NCBI RefSeq assembly: GCF_040654195.1
Contig: NZ_JBFAHM010000005.1
Location: forward strand, 434,001-498,000
Length of the DNA stretch: 64,000 nucleotides
Direction: 5' to 3'
Source of the DNA: Hamadaea sp013361475
GTDB taxonomy: Bacteria; Actinomycetota; Actinomycetes; Mycobacteriales; Micromonosporaceae
Positions 1 through 8,719 of the stretch are shown in pieces (the first letter of the stretch is position 1; each line of letters starts with the position of its first letter). The notes under the pieces were generated by a model. The model saw only the letters and a list, made by a program, of their open reading frames with translations. It was not told where the DNA came from and did no database searches. A program made the translations under genes and the position numbers.

Positions 1-831
1 TTCACGCCCAGCCGCGGGGAGGTGGCGCCGGACGGTTCACTCCGCCCCACGTCCGCCGCCCGCCTGCGCTTCACGTTCACCGGCGTCAGCGAGGTGAGGT
101 TCGACGCGGAGGACCGGATCGGCCTGGCCATCACCCCCGCGAACCCGGGACTCGCAGTGATTGTGGGGCGTACCGGGGCACTGCGAGCCGGCGCGGCCTC
201 GCTCTGGCCGGATGACCCGGCGTGGCACGAGTCCCGGGCCGGACGTGCTGCCGATTCAGGGACCCTGCTTGGGGCGCCTTCGGGCGGACCGAAGCGCCGG
301 AAGGAACCGCCCCAGATACTGAAGTGGCGACCGGAGGGCGCCATCTCCGCGCTCCACCGCCTGATGGTGCGAATACGGCTCGTGCACTACTACCCGAAAT
401 TGGCCGCGACCATTCCGGTTCACGACTTGTGCCGGATCGCTGAAGGAGCCGGCACCGCGATCCTCGCCGCCGGCGCGAAGCGTGGCTCCGCGCGCGAGAA
501 GGCGATCCAAGAGCTCGGCCGACGCTGGGGGCAAGCCCCGTCGGACCTCGTCGCGCCCTCGATTCCGTCCGGCCCCGCCATGATGCGGTACGCGCAATAT
601 CACGAGCCGCATGAGGAGTACTTCCAAGATCGTCCCGTGGCATCCGTTCTGCTCCTGGCGGTACCGGATCGAGACCCGGCGGCTCCTTGGCGGCTCGTCG
701 GAGGGGAGTTCGCGGAACCCGAACGGTTCCGCATTGACGTCACCTCGTTCGCGGGCGTCCTTCGGCTTCGCCGAGACTCCGGCGCACTCTCGCTGGGAGA
801 GGCCCTGACGGTGTCGCCGGTATCCGATTGA
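1..831 (+). CDS. Hypothetical protein, 5' end cut by window edge
   Basis: The reading frame is open from base 1. The first possible start is a GTG at 22, but the purine-rich GGGGAG abuts it with no spacing, so the true start probably lies outside the window. About 269 residues are visible. I recognise no domain. The middle is rich in Lys and Arg (around residues 90-110), and there is no signal peptide or membrane segment in the visible part. The gene ends 157 bp before a DUF3352 gene on the same strand. That gap shows no clear terminator. Function unknown. Confidence 0.5.
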   Translation, partial: FTPSRGEVAPDGSLRPTSAARLRFTFTGVSEVRFDAEDRIGLAITPANPGLAVIVGRTGALRAGAASLWPDDPAWHESRAGRAADSGTLLGAPSGGPKRRKEPPQILKWRPEGAISALHRLMVRIRLVHYYPKLAATIPVHDLCRIAEGAGTAILAAGAKRGSAREKAIQELGRRWGQAPSDLVAPSIPSGPAMMRYAQYHEPHEEYFQDRPVASVLLLAVPDRDPAAPWRLVGGEFAEPERFRIDVTSFAGVLRLRRDSGALSLGEALTVSPVSD

Positions 832-988
832 CGGCCCCGCAGCCCACGTTGGTCATCGGTGCCTGAACTTCGGCGGCTGGGCCGCGCAGTGCCCGTGGTG
901 TCGGGAATCTGCCTTGAGCAGCGGCTTTCGGGGCGACGCGCACTGTGACCGTGCCTCTACCATCGGGATTCTCTGAGGAGAAAGGACA

Positions 989-2518
989 GTGGTGACAGAC
1001 CTCGCACCGGTCATGCCGGAACCAGAACCACCTCGCGTCGCCCCCGTCTCCGTGCGGCGCAGCCGCGGTCCCATGCTGCTCGTCGGCAGCCTCGTGCTCG
1101 CCCTCCTGCTCGGCATCGGCGGCTGGGCCGGATTCTCGCTGCTGGCCGCGGCCGGTCCACAGGCCGCGGAGATCACGCCGGGCGACGCGGTCGCGTTCGC
1201 CGCGGTCGACCTTGCTCCCGGTCTCGGTCAGCAACGGAGGCTTTCCGCTCTGCTGGCGAAGTTTCCCAAGGCGTTCAGCCCCGACGGCGACGTCCGCGTG
1301 GACGACAAAGACCTCACCGCCGACATCACTCCGTGGCTCGGCGGCCGGTTCGGCGTGGCGCTGTGGATGCACGACAAAGAGGCGTACACGCTGCTCATGG
1401 CGGCCAGCCGCGACGATCGCAAGGCCCGCGAAGGCCTGGAGCGCATGCGGGGCCGCGAAGGCGCGAGCAAGTTCGGGTTCGTTGTCGGCGACGGCTACGT
1501 CGTGGCGGCAAGGGGTACGCACAACGCCCAAGCCGCGGCGGAAGCCGCGAACGCAGCCGCCCGAGCCACTCCGCTCGCCGGTGTCACGGCGTACGCCGAC
1601 GCGGTGAAATGGTTGCCCGAAGAGCACTTCGCCCACGCGTACGCCGATCTCAGCGGAGTGGGCAAGGCGATGACCACCATGATGATGTCGGAGATGGCCG
1701 ACCTCGGCGTTCCGGACGAGGAGATCCCCGAGGACCTCCTTTCGGAGGGGTTCACGTCGTCGGACATGTTCTTCGGCGTACCAGGGTTGGCCGGTAAGCA
1801 ACAGGGGACCCTCGTCGTCGGCGCGACCGCGACCGACGACGGCGTCGAGGTCCGGTACCGCACTTTCGGCGCGGCCGGGACGAGCGCCGCCCCGGCCGAG
1901 GATCTGATCACCGCGGTCGGTGACCTCTCCGCCGACGCCGTGATCGCGGGTTCGGCCGCCATCGGCAAGGCGCCGGAGGGGCTCGACGGCATCTTCGGCC
2001 CCCCGACGCTCGACCCGGAGGACCTGGAAGGGCTGGACCCCGAAGACATCGCGGCGATCCAAGCCGAGTTGGCGAAGGGGCCGGATTTCGGCAAGGCCAT
2101 CAAGGCCCTCGGCTCCTCGTTCCTGACCTTCGCCCTGACCGGCCTGCGGGGTGACGTGCCCCTCCTGTCGGCCACCCTGAAGACCAAGGACGCGACCGGC
2201 GCGGCGGATGTGGCGGCGGCGCTCAAAGCTATGCAGCTACCGCTGAAGGTGACCGTCACTGGCAACACGGTCCAGGCCGTCTCCGACGGCTACTCGGCGA
2301 CGGGGAAGCTCTCCGGATCGCCCCTGTTCCAGCGAGCGATCGAAGGACTGCCGAGTCACCCGGACACCCTGATCTACGTCGACGTGCCCAAGTACCTTTC
2401 GCAGACCGACGTCGACGTGCGTACGCGGGAGCTCGCGGCGCCCGTCAAGGCGATCGCCGCCGCCTCCACGCCGCTCGGCGGCGACAGCGAGGGCATGGTG
2501 CGCCTGATCATCGAGTGA
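989..2518 (+). CDS. DUF3352 family membrane-anchored protein
   Basis: This is a 509-residue protein with a short proline-rich cytoplasmic N-terminus, one membrane helix at about residues 29-51, and a large outward-facing domain. The outer part has the DUF3352 layout: an opening section about a dominating sum (AAVDLAPG), the WLGGRFGVAL block near residue 115 and a C-terminal IYVDVPKYL block. The function of the family is unknown. Two in-frame GTGs (989 and 992) could be the start. GAGGAGAAAGGA at 975-986 is a good ribosome site for either. The gene faces the oppF-like gene, with a hairpin between them. Confidence 0.8.
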   Translation: MVTDLAPVMPEPEPPRVAPVSVRRSRGPMLLVGSLVLALLLGIGGWAGFSLLAAAGPQAAEITPGDAVAFAAVDLAPGLGQQRRLSALLAKFPKAFSPDGDVRVDDKDLTADITPWLGGRFGVALWMHDKEAYTLLMAASRDDRKAREGLERMRGREGASKFGFVVGDGYVVAARGTHNAQAAAEAANAAARATPLAGVTAYADAVKWLPEEHFAHAYADLSGVGKAMTTMMMSEMADLGVPDEEIPEDLLSEGFTSSDMFFGVPGLAGKQQGTLVVGATATDDGVEVRYRTFGAAGTSAAPAEDLITAVGDLSADAVIAGSAAIGKAPEGLDGIFGPPTLDPEDLEGLDPEDIAAIQAELAKGPDFGKAIKALGSSFLTFALTGLRGDVPLLSATLKTKDATGAADVAAALKAMQLPLKVTVTGNTVQAVSDGYSATGKLSGSPLFQRAIEGLPSHPDTLIYVDVPKYLSQTDVDVRTRELAAPVKAIAAASTPLGGDSEGMVRLIIE

Positions 2519-2525
2519 CGCCCGG

Positions 2526-2556
2526 GCGGTGGGCGGTCGGCCGCTCCGCCCACCGC
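2526..2556. terminator. Bidirectional hairpin between convergent genes
   Basis: GCGGTGGGCGG (2526-2536) pairs perfectly with CCGCCCACCGC (2546-2556) across a 9-nt loop. It starts 8 bp after the DUF3352 stop and lies 42 bp past the oppF-like stop on the other strand. There is no U-tract, as is common in actinomycetes. Confidence 0.65.
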
Positions 2557-2598
2557 ACCCAGAACGGCGGCGAACGAATGATCACCGCCGTAAAGGGC

Positions 2599-3636
2599 TC
2601 AAGCCGAGCGCGTACGCCGTCCCACGATCTCCTCGTCGTCGGCGACCGGGAAGTGACAGGCCGCGGCGTGCCCGTCCGGGTCGCCGAGCCGGGGGATGAG
2701 CGGCGGTTCCTCGATCGCGCAGATCTCCTGGGCTTTCCAGCAGCGCGTACGGAATCGGCAGCCGGACGGCGGGTCGATCGGGCTCGGCACGTCGCCGGTG
2801 AGCAGGATGCGCTCGCGTTGGGCGGCGGAGCGGCGGGCGGGGTCGGGCACCGGCACGGCGGAGATGAGCGCCGTCGTGTACGGGTGGCGCGGGTGTTCGT
2901 AGAGCTGGTCGCGGTCGCCGATTTCGACGATCTTGCCGAGGTACATGACGGCGACCCGGTCGGAGATGTGCCGGATCACCGACAGGTCGTGGGCGATCAC
3001 GACGTAGGTCAGGCCGAGTTCGTCCTGCAGGTCGTCGAGCAGATTCACGACCTGCGCCTGAATCGAGACGTCCAATGCGGACACCGGCTCATCCGCGATG
3101 ATCAGGCGGGGCTTCAGCGCGAGCGTACGCGCGATGCCGATCCGCTGCCGCTGGCCGCCGGAGAACTCGTGCGGATAGCGGTTGTAGTGCTCGGGGTTGA
3201 GCCCGACCAGCTTCAGCAGGTCCTGGACGGCCCGTTTGACGCCCTGCGGCGGTTTGACGTCCTGGATGTGGAACGGCGCGCCGACGATGGCCCCCACCGT
3301 GTGCCGTGGGTTCAGCGACGAGTACGGGTCCTGGAAGATCATCTGAATGTGGCGGCGTAGCGGGCGCAGGTCGCCCTGCGACAGGTGGCTGAGGTCCTGG
3401 CCTTCGAAGACGATTTGACCACCGGTCGGCTCGATCAGGCGGGTGACGAGCCGGCCGGTGGTGGTCTTGCCGCAGCCCGACTCGCCCACCAGCCCCAGCG
3501 TCTCGCCGGGCGCGACGTCGAAACTGATCCCGTCGACCGCCCGGACGTCGGCGATCTTCCGGCGCAGCAGTCCTTTGGTGATCGGGAAGTACTTCTCCAG
3601 CCCGGTCACCGACAGCATCGCGTCCGTGCTGGTCAT
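2599..3636 (-). CDS. Oligopeptide ABC transporter ATP-binding protein (OppF/DppF type)
   Basis: This is a 345-residue cytoplasmic ATPase of a peptide importer. Walker A GESGCGKTT is at 51-59, the Q-loop region FQDP at about 101, signature FSGGQRQR at 158-165 and Walker B LIIADEP at 178-184. The C-terminal Cys-containing stretch (GCRFRTRCW, near 300) is the oligopeptide/dipeptide ATPase tail that is usual for this family. It is the last gene of a five-gene operon and lies 70 bp after the OppD-like gene. A second ATPase next door makes the usual OppD/OppF pair. Di- or oligopeptide import is likely, although nickel and sugars are substrates of some relatives. Confidence 0.9.
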   Translation of the reverse strand: MTSTDAMLSVTGLEKYFPITKGLLRRKIADVRAVDGISFDVAPGETLGLVGESGCGKTTTGRLVTRLIEPTGGQIVFEGQDLSHLSQGDLRPLRRHIQMIFQDPYSSLNPRHTVGAIVGAPFHIQDVKPPQGVKRAVQDLLKLVGLNPEHYNRYPHEFSGGQRQRIGIARTLALKPRLIIADEPVSALDVSIQAQVVNLLDDLQDELGLTYVVIAHDLSVIRHISDRVAVMYLGKIVEIGDRDQLYEHPRHPYTTALISAVPVPDPARRSAAQRERILLTGDVPSPIDPPSGCRFRTRCWKAQEICAIEEPPLIPRLGDPDGHAAACHFPVADDEEIVGRRTRSA

Positions 3637-3706
3637 GCGATCACCGACCTGCGGTCGGCGCTCGCATGAGCGACACTGTGCCGGCTGATGACCGGCTGAA
3701 GGCCGG

Positions 3707-4756
3707 TCATGACTCCTCCAGCCGGGGCTTGATCTCGGTCTCCCAGAGGCGCCGGCGTTCGGCGACGGTCAGGTGGCAGCGGACCAGGTGCCCCTCACCG
3801 GCGGACCCGGCCGGGACCAGGTCTGGCATCACTGTCCGGCCCAGTCCGTCGGTGAGCGGTTCGAAGGGGCACCTGGGGTGGAACGAGCAGCCGGTCGGCA
3901 GGGTGATCAGCGACGGCGGCGTGCCCTTGATCGGGATGAGACGGCGGGCGGTCATCCGGTCCAGCCGCGGCATGGAACCCAGCAGGCCCCACGTGTAGGG
4001 GTGCTGCGGTTGTTCGAAGACCTCGATCGCGCTGCCGAACTCGACGCAGCGGCCCGCGTACATGACGAGGATGTCGTCGGCCAGTTCGGCGACGACTCCG
4101 AGATCGTGCGTGATGATGATCAGCGCCGAGTTGAACTCGGCCTGCAGATCCCGCATCAGGTCCAGGATCTGCGCCTGCACGGTGACGTCCAGCGCGGTCG
4201 TCGGCTCGTCGGCGATCAGCAGCTCCGGATCGTTCGACAGGGCCATGGCGATCATCGCCCGCTGCCGCATCCCGCCGGAGAACTGATGCGGATAGTCGTC
4301 GACCCGGCGGTCCGGCTGCGGGATGCCGACCCGGCCCAGCAGGTCGACGGCATGCTTGCGGGCGACCGCCTTGGTCACGTCGTTGTGGATGCGGTAGGCC
4401 TCGATGATCTGCGTGCCCACGGTGTAGTAGGGGTGCATCGCCGACAGCGGATCCTGGAAGATCATCGCCATCTTCTTGCCGCGCAGGCGGCGTACGTCTT
4501 CGGGGGCCGAGCCGACCAGCTCCTCGCCGTCGAGCCAGATCTCGCCGGAGACGTCGGCGTTGCGGCGGTTGTGCAGCCCGAGAATGCCCAGGCTGGTCAC
4601 GGACTTGCCGGAGCCGGACTCGCCGACGATGCCGAGCGTCCGGCCCCGGTCCACGCTGAACGACAGCCCGTCGACCGACTTGACCACCCCGTCGTCGGTC
4701 GGGAAGAAGATCTTCAGATCCCGCACGTCGAGGAAGGTGATGCCCGGCAGGCTCAT
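3707..4756 (-). CDS. Oligopeptide ABC transporter ATP-binding protein (OppD/DppD type)
   Basis: This is a 349-residue ATPase with Walker A GESGSGKS at 45-52, an SGGMRQR signature and Walker B LLIADEPTTALDV. The C-terminal GCSFHPRCPF Cys motif is that of the OppD/DppD class. The ATG at 4754-4756 overlaps the stop of the upstream permease gene (ATGA), implying translational coupling. The longer frame running upstream to 5476 is only open-frame read-through of the permease region. The stop codon sits inside a hairpin (ATGACCGGC/GCCGGTCAT, 3688-3710) that may temper transcription into the OppF-like gene. Confidence 0.92.
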   Translation of the reverse strand: MSLPGITFLDVRDLKIFFPTDDGVVKSVDGLSFSVDRGRTLGIVGESGSGKSVTSLGILGLHNRRNADVSGEIWLDGEELVGSAPEDVRRLRGKKMAMIFQDPLSAMHPYYTVGTQIIEAYRIHNDVTKAVARKHAVDLLGRVGIPQPDRRVDDYPHQFSGGMRQRAMIAMALSNDPELLIADEPTTALDVTVQAQILDLMRDLQAEFNSALIIITHDLGVVAELADDILVMYAGRCVEFGSAIEVFEQPQHPYTWGLLGSMPRLDRMTARRLIPIKGTPPSLITLPTGCSFHPRCPFEPLTDGLGRTVMPDLVPAGSAGEGHLVRCHLTVAERRRLWETEIKPRLEES

Positions 4757-5766
4757 GACAACCTCACCCGCGGGTCGACGACGGCGTACAGGATGTCCAC
4801 GACCAGGTTGAAGATCACCACGAACAGCGCCGCCACCAAGGTCACCCCCATCACCTTGGGGAAGTCGCCGGCGAAGATGCCGTCGATCGCGTACTTGCCC
4901 AGACCGGGCAGCGAGAACGTGCTCTCGGTCAGGACCGCGCCGCCCAGCAGCAGGCCCAGGTCCAGGCCGAAGATCGTCACGATCGGGGTCAGGGCCGCGC
5001 GCAGTCCGTGCCGCGTCACCACCCTCCGCTCGGGGACACCCTTGGCCCGCGCGGTCCGCACATAGTCCTCGCTCATCGTCTCCAACATGCCCGCGCGGGT
5101 CAGCCGGGCATAGGCCGCGGAGAACAGGAAGGCCAGCGTGATCCAGGGCAGGATCAAGTTGTACGCCCAATCGGCCGGATTCTGGGTGATCGGCGTGAAG
5201 TGGCCGCCCGGCGCGGTCCAGCCCAGCTTGTAGCTGAAGATGGCCAGCGCCATGAGACCGGTGAAGAAGATCGGCAGCGATACGCCGGCCAGGGCGATGC
5301 CCATCGAGGCCCGGTCGAAGATCGTGCCGCGCTTCAACGCCGACAGGACGCCGACCGACACCCCGACGACGAGCCACAGGATGGACGCCCCGATCGCCAG
5401 CGACAGCGTCACCGGCATCCGGTCGACCAGATCCGGCCAGACCGGCGTACGGCTGATGAAGGAGTAGCCGAAGCACGGGGCCGGGCAGTGTTCCACGCCC
5501 GGCCCATAGTTGTAGTCCGCTCCGACGAAGATGCCCTTGATCCAGCGCCCGTACTGCTCCCAGAGCGGGTCGTTGAAGCCGAGCTTCTCGGCCGCCACGC
5601 GTACCTGCTCCTCATTGGCGGTGCGCCCGACGTAGCGCGAGGCCAGGCTCTCCGCGGAACCACCCGCCCACCTCGGGATCAGGAAGAAGATCCCGAAGGT
5701 GATGACGCTGACCACGAAGAGCGTGATGATCGCGCCCAGCACCCGGCGGAGGATGTATGCGATCAC
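4753..5766 (-). CDS. Oligopeptide ABC transporter permease (OppB/DppB type)
   Basis: This is a 337-residue inner-membrane permease beginning MIAYILRRVLGAIITLFVV, the classic OppB N-terminal helix. About six membrane segments follow. The cytoplasmic EAA-type loop reads DYVRTARAKGVPERRVV, where the ATPases dock. It starts with GTG at 5764-5766 and overlaps the stop of the binding-protein gene (GTGA). It overlaps the OppD-like gene by 4 bp at its other end. It pairs with the OppC-like permease two genes upstream. Confidence 0.93.
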   Translation of the reverse strand: MIAYILRRVLGAIITLFVVSVITFGIFFLIPRWAGGSAESLASRYVGRTANEEQVRVAAEKLGFNDPLWEQYGRWIKGIFVGADYNYGPGVEHCPAPCFGYSFISRTPVWPDLVDRMPVTLSLAIGASILWLVVGVSVGVLSALKRGTIFDRASMGIALAGVSLPIFFTGLMALAIFSYKLGWTAPGGHFTPITQNPADWAYNLILPWITLAFLFSAAYARLTRAGMLETMSEDYVRTARAKGVPERRVVTRHGLRAALTPIVTIFGLDLGLLLGGAVLTESTFSLPGLGKYAIDGIFAGDFPKVMGVTLVAALFVVIFNLVVDILYAVVDPRVRLS

Positions 5767-7505
5767 TGCAGACCCATCGTCGTGAAGTCGTACATGCCGA
5801 ACGCCTCGTTGACGAACACGTTGCTGACGCCGACGCCGCGCAGGGTGACCTGCTTGGCCCAGACGCCGGGCAGGATGACCGCCTCCTCCATGACCCGCTT
5901 GTCGACCTGGGCCCAGATGGCTTCGCGCTTGGCCTTGTCGGTCTCGGCGATGGCCTGGTCGATCAGCTTGTCCACCTCGGGGATCATGACGCTGAGGTTG
6001 GACGAGCCGCCGGTGTCGCGGATGACCCGGCTGTCGGTGATCTGCTGCAGGAAGCCGAAGCCGTCGTTCCAGTCCGCGCCCCAGCTGTTGGTCATCAGGC
6101 CGAGGTTGTTGCTGTTGCGGAAGCTCGGCTTGCCCGCGTAGAGGGCGAAGTAGTCACCCGTCGGGTACGCCTTCAGCGTCAGCTTGATGCCGACCCGCGC
6201 CAGCGACTGCTGGAGTCCTTCGGCGACCGCCTTCTCCTTGGGCCGTTCCGCCCGGTACGCCATGTTGGTGGCGAACCCGTCCGGGTGCCCGCATGCGGCC
6301 AGGGAGGCCTTCGCCTTGTCCAGGTCGCCCTTGTTGTCGGCGCCGGCCGGGTAGATGTCGAGCTTCTGGAAGCCCGGGATCACCGGTGGCAGCAGCCCGG
6401 TGGCGATGTCCCCACCGGCCAGCGGCCCGCCGTAGGCCTGCTGGTACAGGGTGCGGTCGGCGGCGTACAGGACGGCCTTGCGGCACTCGATGTTGTCCAG
6501 CGGCGCCACCTTCGGGTTGATCGACGTGTAGTTGAGCCGGGCCGAACTCGGGTTGTCCGCCCGTGCCTTGAGCGTCGGATCGCCCAGGACGCGGCTCAGC
6601 GCGGCCGGCTGCACGCCGGTGCCTGCGATGTCGACGTGCAGGTCGCCGGAGATGATCCGGTTGTCGATGTCGTCGGCGTTGGCCCCGATGGTGATCTCGT
6701 ACCGGTCCGGCAGCGCCTTGCGGTTGGGATCGGTGCTGGGGTCCCACTGATCGTTACGCACCAGCGTGAAGCTCTTGTCCTGCTGGTAGGACTCGAACTT
6801 GTAGGGGCCGGACGAGACCGGGTGCTCCTTGTACTTCACGCCGGTGTCCTTCGCCTGCGGCACCGGAGCGGTCGACGGCAGCATCGCGAAGTAGTCGAAC
6901 CCGCCGAATGCCTGCTTGAGGTGGAAGACGATCGTCTGGTCGTCCGGCGTGTCGATCGCCGGGTTGTCCTCGCCCTTGCTCGTGTAGGGACCCTGGTAGC
7001 CCTTCAGGTCCAGGAAGTCGTTGAAGTAGGTCGGGCCGTTGACCAGCGTGCCCTTCTCCAGCGACCGCGACACCGCGTACTCGACGTCCTTGGACGTGAT
7101 CGGCGTGCCGTCCTCGAACTTCAGTCCGGGCCGCAGCTTGTAGGTCCACGTCTTGCCGCCGTCGTTGGTCTGGCCCACGTCCTGAGCCAGGTCGCCGACC
7201 AGCGTCTGGCTGCCCGAGCCGGGCTCGATCTTGAACATCGTCAAGGCACGCGTGTAGGTCCGGATCAGGTTCCACGACAGGCCGTAGTAGGTGTCGCCGG
7301 GGTCGGTGGAGTCCCAGTTGGACGAGATCGCGTACTTGAGCGTCCCGCCCTTCTTGTCGGATTGGTTGAACACCTGGCCGACGGCGGCGTTGAACTGGGC
7401 TGTCGCGCCGTTGTTGGTCGTGCTGCCGCCCCCGCCGCCGCACGCGGAGAGGACGAGGGCGAGGGCGCTGCCGCTCGCGACGACCTGGACCACTCTCTTC
7501 CTCAT
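5763..7505 (-). CDS. Peptide-binding lipoprotein (OppA/DppA type, SBP family 5)
   Basis: This is a 580-residue extracellular solute-binding lipoprotein. The signal peptide starts MRKRVVQVVASGSALALV and ends in lipobox LSAC at about residue 22, followed by a Gly-rich linker. The mature part has the family 5 features, such as YKLRPGLKFEDGTPITSKDVEYAVSR near 155. It delivers peptides to the membrane subunits encoded on either side. Its place between the two permease genes (order C-A-B-D-F) is unusual for opp operons. The ATG lies 13 bp after the OppC-like stop, with GGGGGAACCG just upstream as ribosome site. Confidence 0.93.
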   Translation of the reverse strand: MRKRVVQVVASGSALALVLSACGGGGGSTTNNGATAQFNAAVGQVFNQSDKKGGTLKYAISSNWDSTDPGDTYYGLSWNLIRTYTRALTMFKIEPGSGSQTLVGDLAQDVGQTNDGGKTWTYKLRPGLKFEDGTPITSKDVEYAVSRSLEKGTLVNGPTYFNDFLDLKGYQGPYTSKGEDNPAIDTPDDQTIVFHLKQAFGGFDYFAMLPSTAPVPQAKDTGVKYKEHPVSSGPYKFESYQQDKSFTLVRNDQWDPSTDPNRKALPDRYEITIGANADDIDNRIISGDLHVDIAGTGVQPAALSRVLGDPTLKARADNPSSARLNYTSINPKVAPLDNIECRKAVLYAADRTLYQQAYGGPLAGGDIATGLLPPVIPGFQKLDIYPAGADNKGDLDKAKASLAACGHPDGFATNMAYRAERPKEKAVAEGLQQSLARVGIKLTLKAYPTGDYFALYAGKPSFRNSNNLGLMTNSWGADWNDGFGFLQQITDSRVIRDTGGSSNLSVMIPEVDKLIDQAIAETDKAKREAIWAQVDKRVMEEAVILPGVWAKQVTLRGVGVSNVFVNEAFGMYDFTTMGLQ

Positions 7506-7518
7506 CGGTTCCCCCTAT

Positions 7519-8550
7519 TCATCGAGTACGCGGATCGAGCGCGTCGCGCAGCCCGTCGCCGAAGAGGTTGAACGCCAGCACGGTGATGAAGATCGCCATG
7601 CCGGGCCAGAACATGAAGTGGGGGAGCGTGTAGTAGTGCACGGCCTCGGAGAGCATGCCGCCCCAGGTGACCATCGGCTCGCCGCTCGGCTGCCGCTGTA
7701 CGCCGACGCCGAGGAACGACAACGCGGCCTCGAACAGGATGTTCGTGGGGATGAGCAGGGTGGCGTAGATGAGGATCGGGGCGACCAGGTTCGGCAGCAT
7801 CTCCCGGAACAGGATGTAGGGGCCGCGCGCGCCGAGGCTGCGGGCGGCGTCCACGAACTCCCGTTCGCGCAGGGACAGGGTCTGCCCGCGGATGACCCGG
7901 GCGATGTAGCCCCAGTTGAAGAAGCCGATGATGAAGATCAGCATCACGACGCGCAGGGTGCCGCCGCTGAGCCCGAACGCGCTGTCCGGCACGACCCCGG
8001 CCAGCGCGATCGCGAAGACCAGGATGGGGAAGGCGAGGAAGACGTCCATCGTGCGGCTCACCACGGTGTCGACCCAGCCGCCGAAGTACCCGGCGATCAG
8101 CCCGAGCGTCGAGCCGATGACCACCGACAGCAAGGTCGCGAAGAACGCCACGAGCAGTGAGATCCGCGCGCCGTAGACGACCTCGCTGAACAGGTCGTGC
8201 CCCAGCGGGGCGTCGGTGCCGAACAGGTACTGCGAGCTGAACTTGCCGAACGGGAACTGGTAGATCGGGGCCTGCGTCACCGGATCGATCGTCTCCGGGT
8301 GCACCGAGTTCGGGGGATAGCCCCAGAGTTTGATGATCAGCGGCGCGAACAACGCCATCAGGACGAGCAGGATGATGACGACGGCGCCGGCCATCGCGCC
8401 CTTGTCCTTCTTCAACCGCCGCCAGGCGATCTGGCGCAGTGAGCGGCCTTGAATCTCCTCGCCCGCACCGGTGGTGAGTTCCTCGCCGGTAAGAGGTTCG
8501 GCCGTCCGCGCCTCGGCGGCGGCCTGCGTCATGTCCGTGGGACCGCCCAT
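7519..8550 (-). CDS. Oligopeptide ABC transporter permease (OppC/DppC type)
   Basis: This is a 343-residue permease when read from the ATG at 8548-8550 (MGGPTDM). Alternatives are the ATG at 8532 and a longer frame from 8586. It has the long cytoplasmic N-terminus of OppC with SLRQIAWRRLKKDKGAMAG, then about six membrane helices. The EAA loop reads FVDAARSLGARGPYILFREMLPN. No ribosome site precedes the chosen ATG. A weak TTGACC-17-GATCGT promoter ends 7 nt before it, so the message may be leaderless. This is the first gene of the transporter operon. Confidence 0.88.
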   Translation of the reverse strand: MGGPTDMTQAAAEARTAEPLTGEELTTGAGEEIQGRSLRQIAWRRLKKDKGAMAGAVVIILLVLMALFAPLIIKLWGYPPNSVHPETIDPVTQAPIYQFPFGKFSSQYLFGTDAPLGHDLFSEVVYGARISLLVAFFATLLSVVIGSTLGLIAGYFGGWVDTVVSRTMDVFLAFPILVFAIALAGVVPDSAFGLSGGTLRVVMLIFIIGFFNWGYIARVIRGQTLSLREREFVDAARSLGARGPYILFREMLPNLVAPILIYATLLIPTNILFEAALSFLGVGVQRQPSGEPMVTWGGMLSEAVHYYTLPHFMFWPGMAIFITVLAFNLFGDGLRDALDPRTR

Positions 8551-8557
8551 AAGCTGG

Positions 8558-8586
8558 ACGATCGTCTCAGCGTTTGGGCAGGTCAA
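8558..8586 (-). promoter_or_regulatory. Possible leaderless promoter of the peptide-transporter operon
   Basis: On the minus strand, TTGACC (8581-8586) and GATCGT (8558-8563) are 17 bp apart, and the -10 ends 7 nt before the ATG at 8550. The -35 is good and the -10 is weak. Inferred from spacing and from the lack of a ribosome site. Confidence 0.3.
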
Positions 8587-8663
8587 CCGATTCGTCCGGA
8601 ATGACGGCCAAGGCTTGCCGTAACCGTGACCTTTTCGTTACTTGTCGGTATTTGTCAGAAAAT

Positions 8664-8699
8664 GCCGGGACGCCTACAGGGGTCTGCGGGCGTCCCGGC
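8664..8699. terminator. Terminator-like hairpin after the MFS gene
   Basis: GCCGGGACGCC (8664-8674) and GGCGTCCCGGC (8689-8699) form a perfect 11-bp stem. It lies 20 bp beyond the MFS stop on the minus strand and separates that unit from the peptide-transporter operon. Confidence 0.7.
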
Positions 8700-8719
8700 G
8701 ACTGTGCGGGAGGCTCGGA

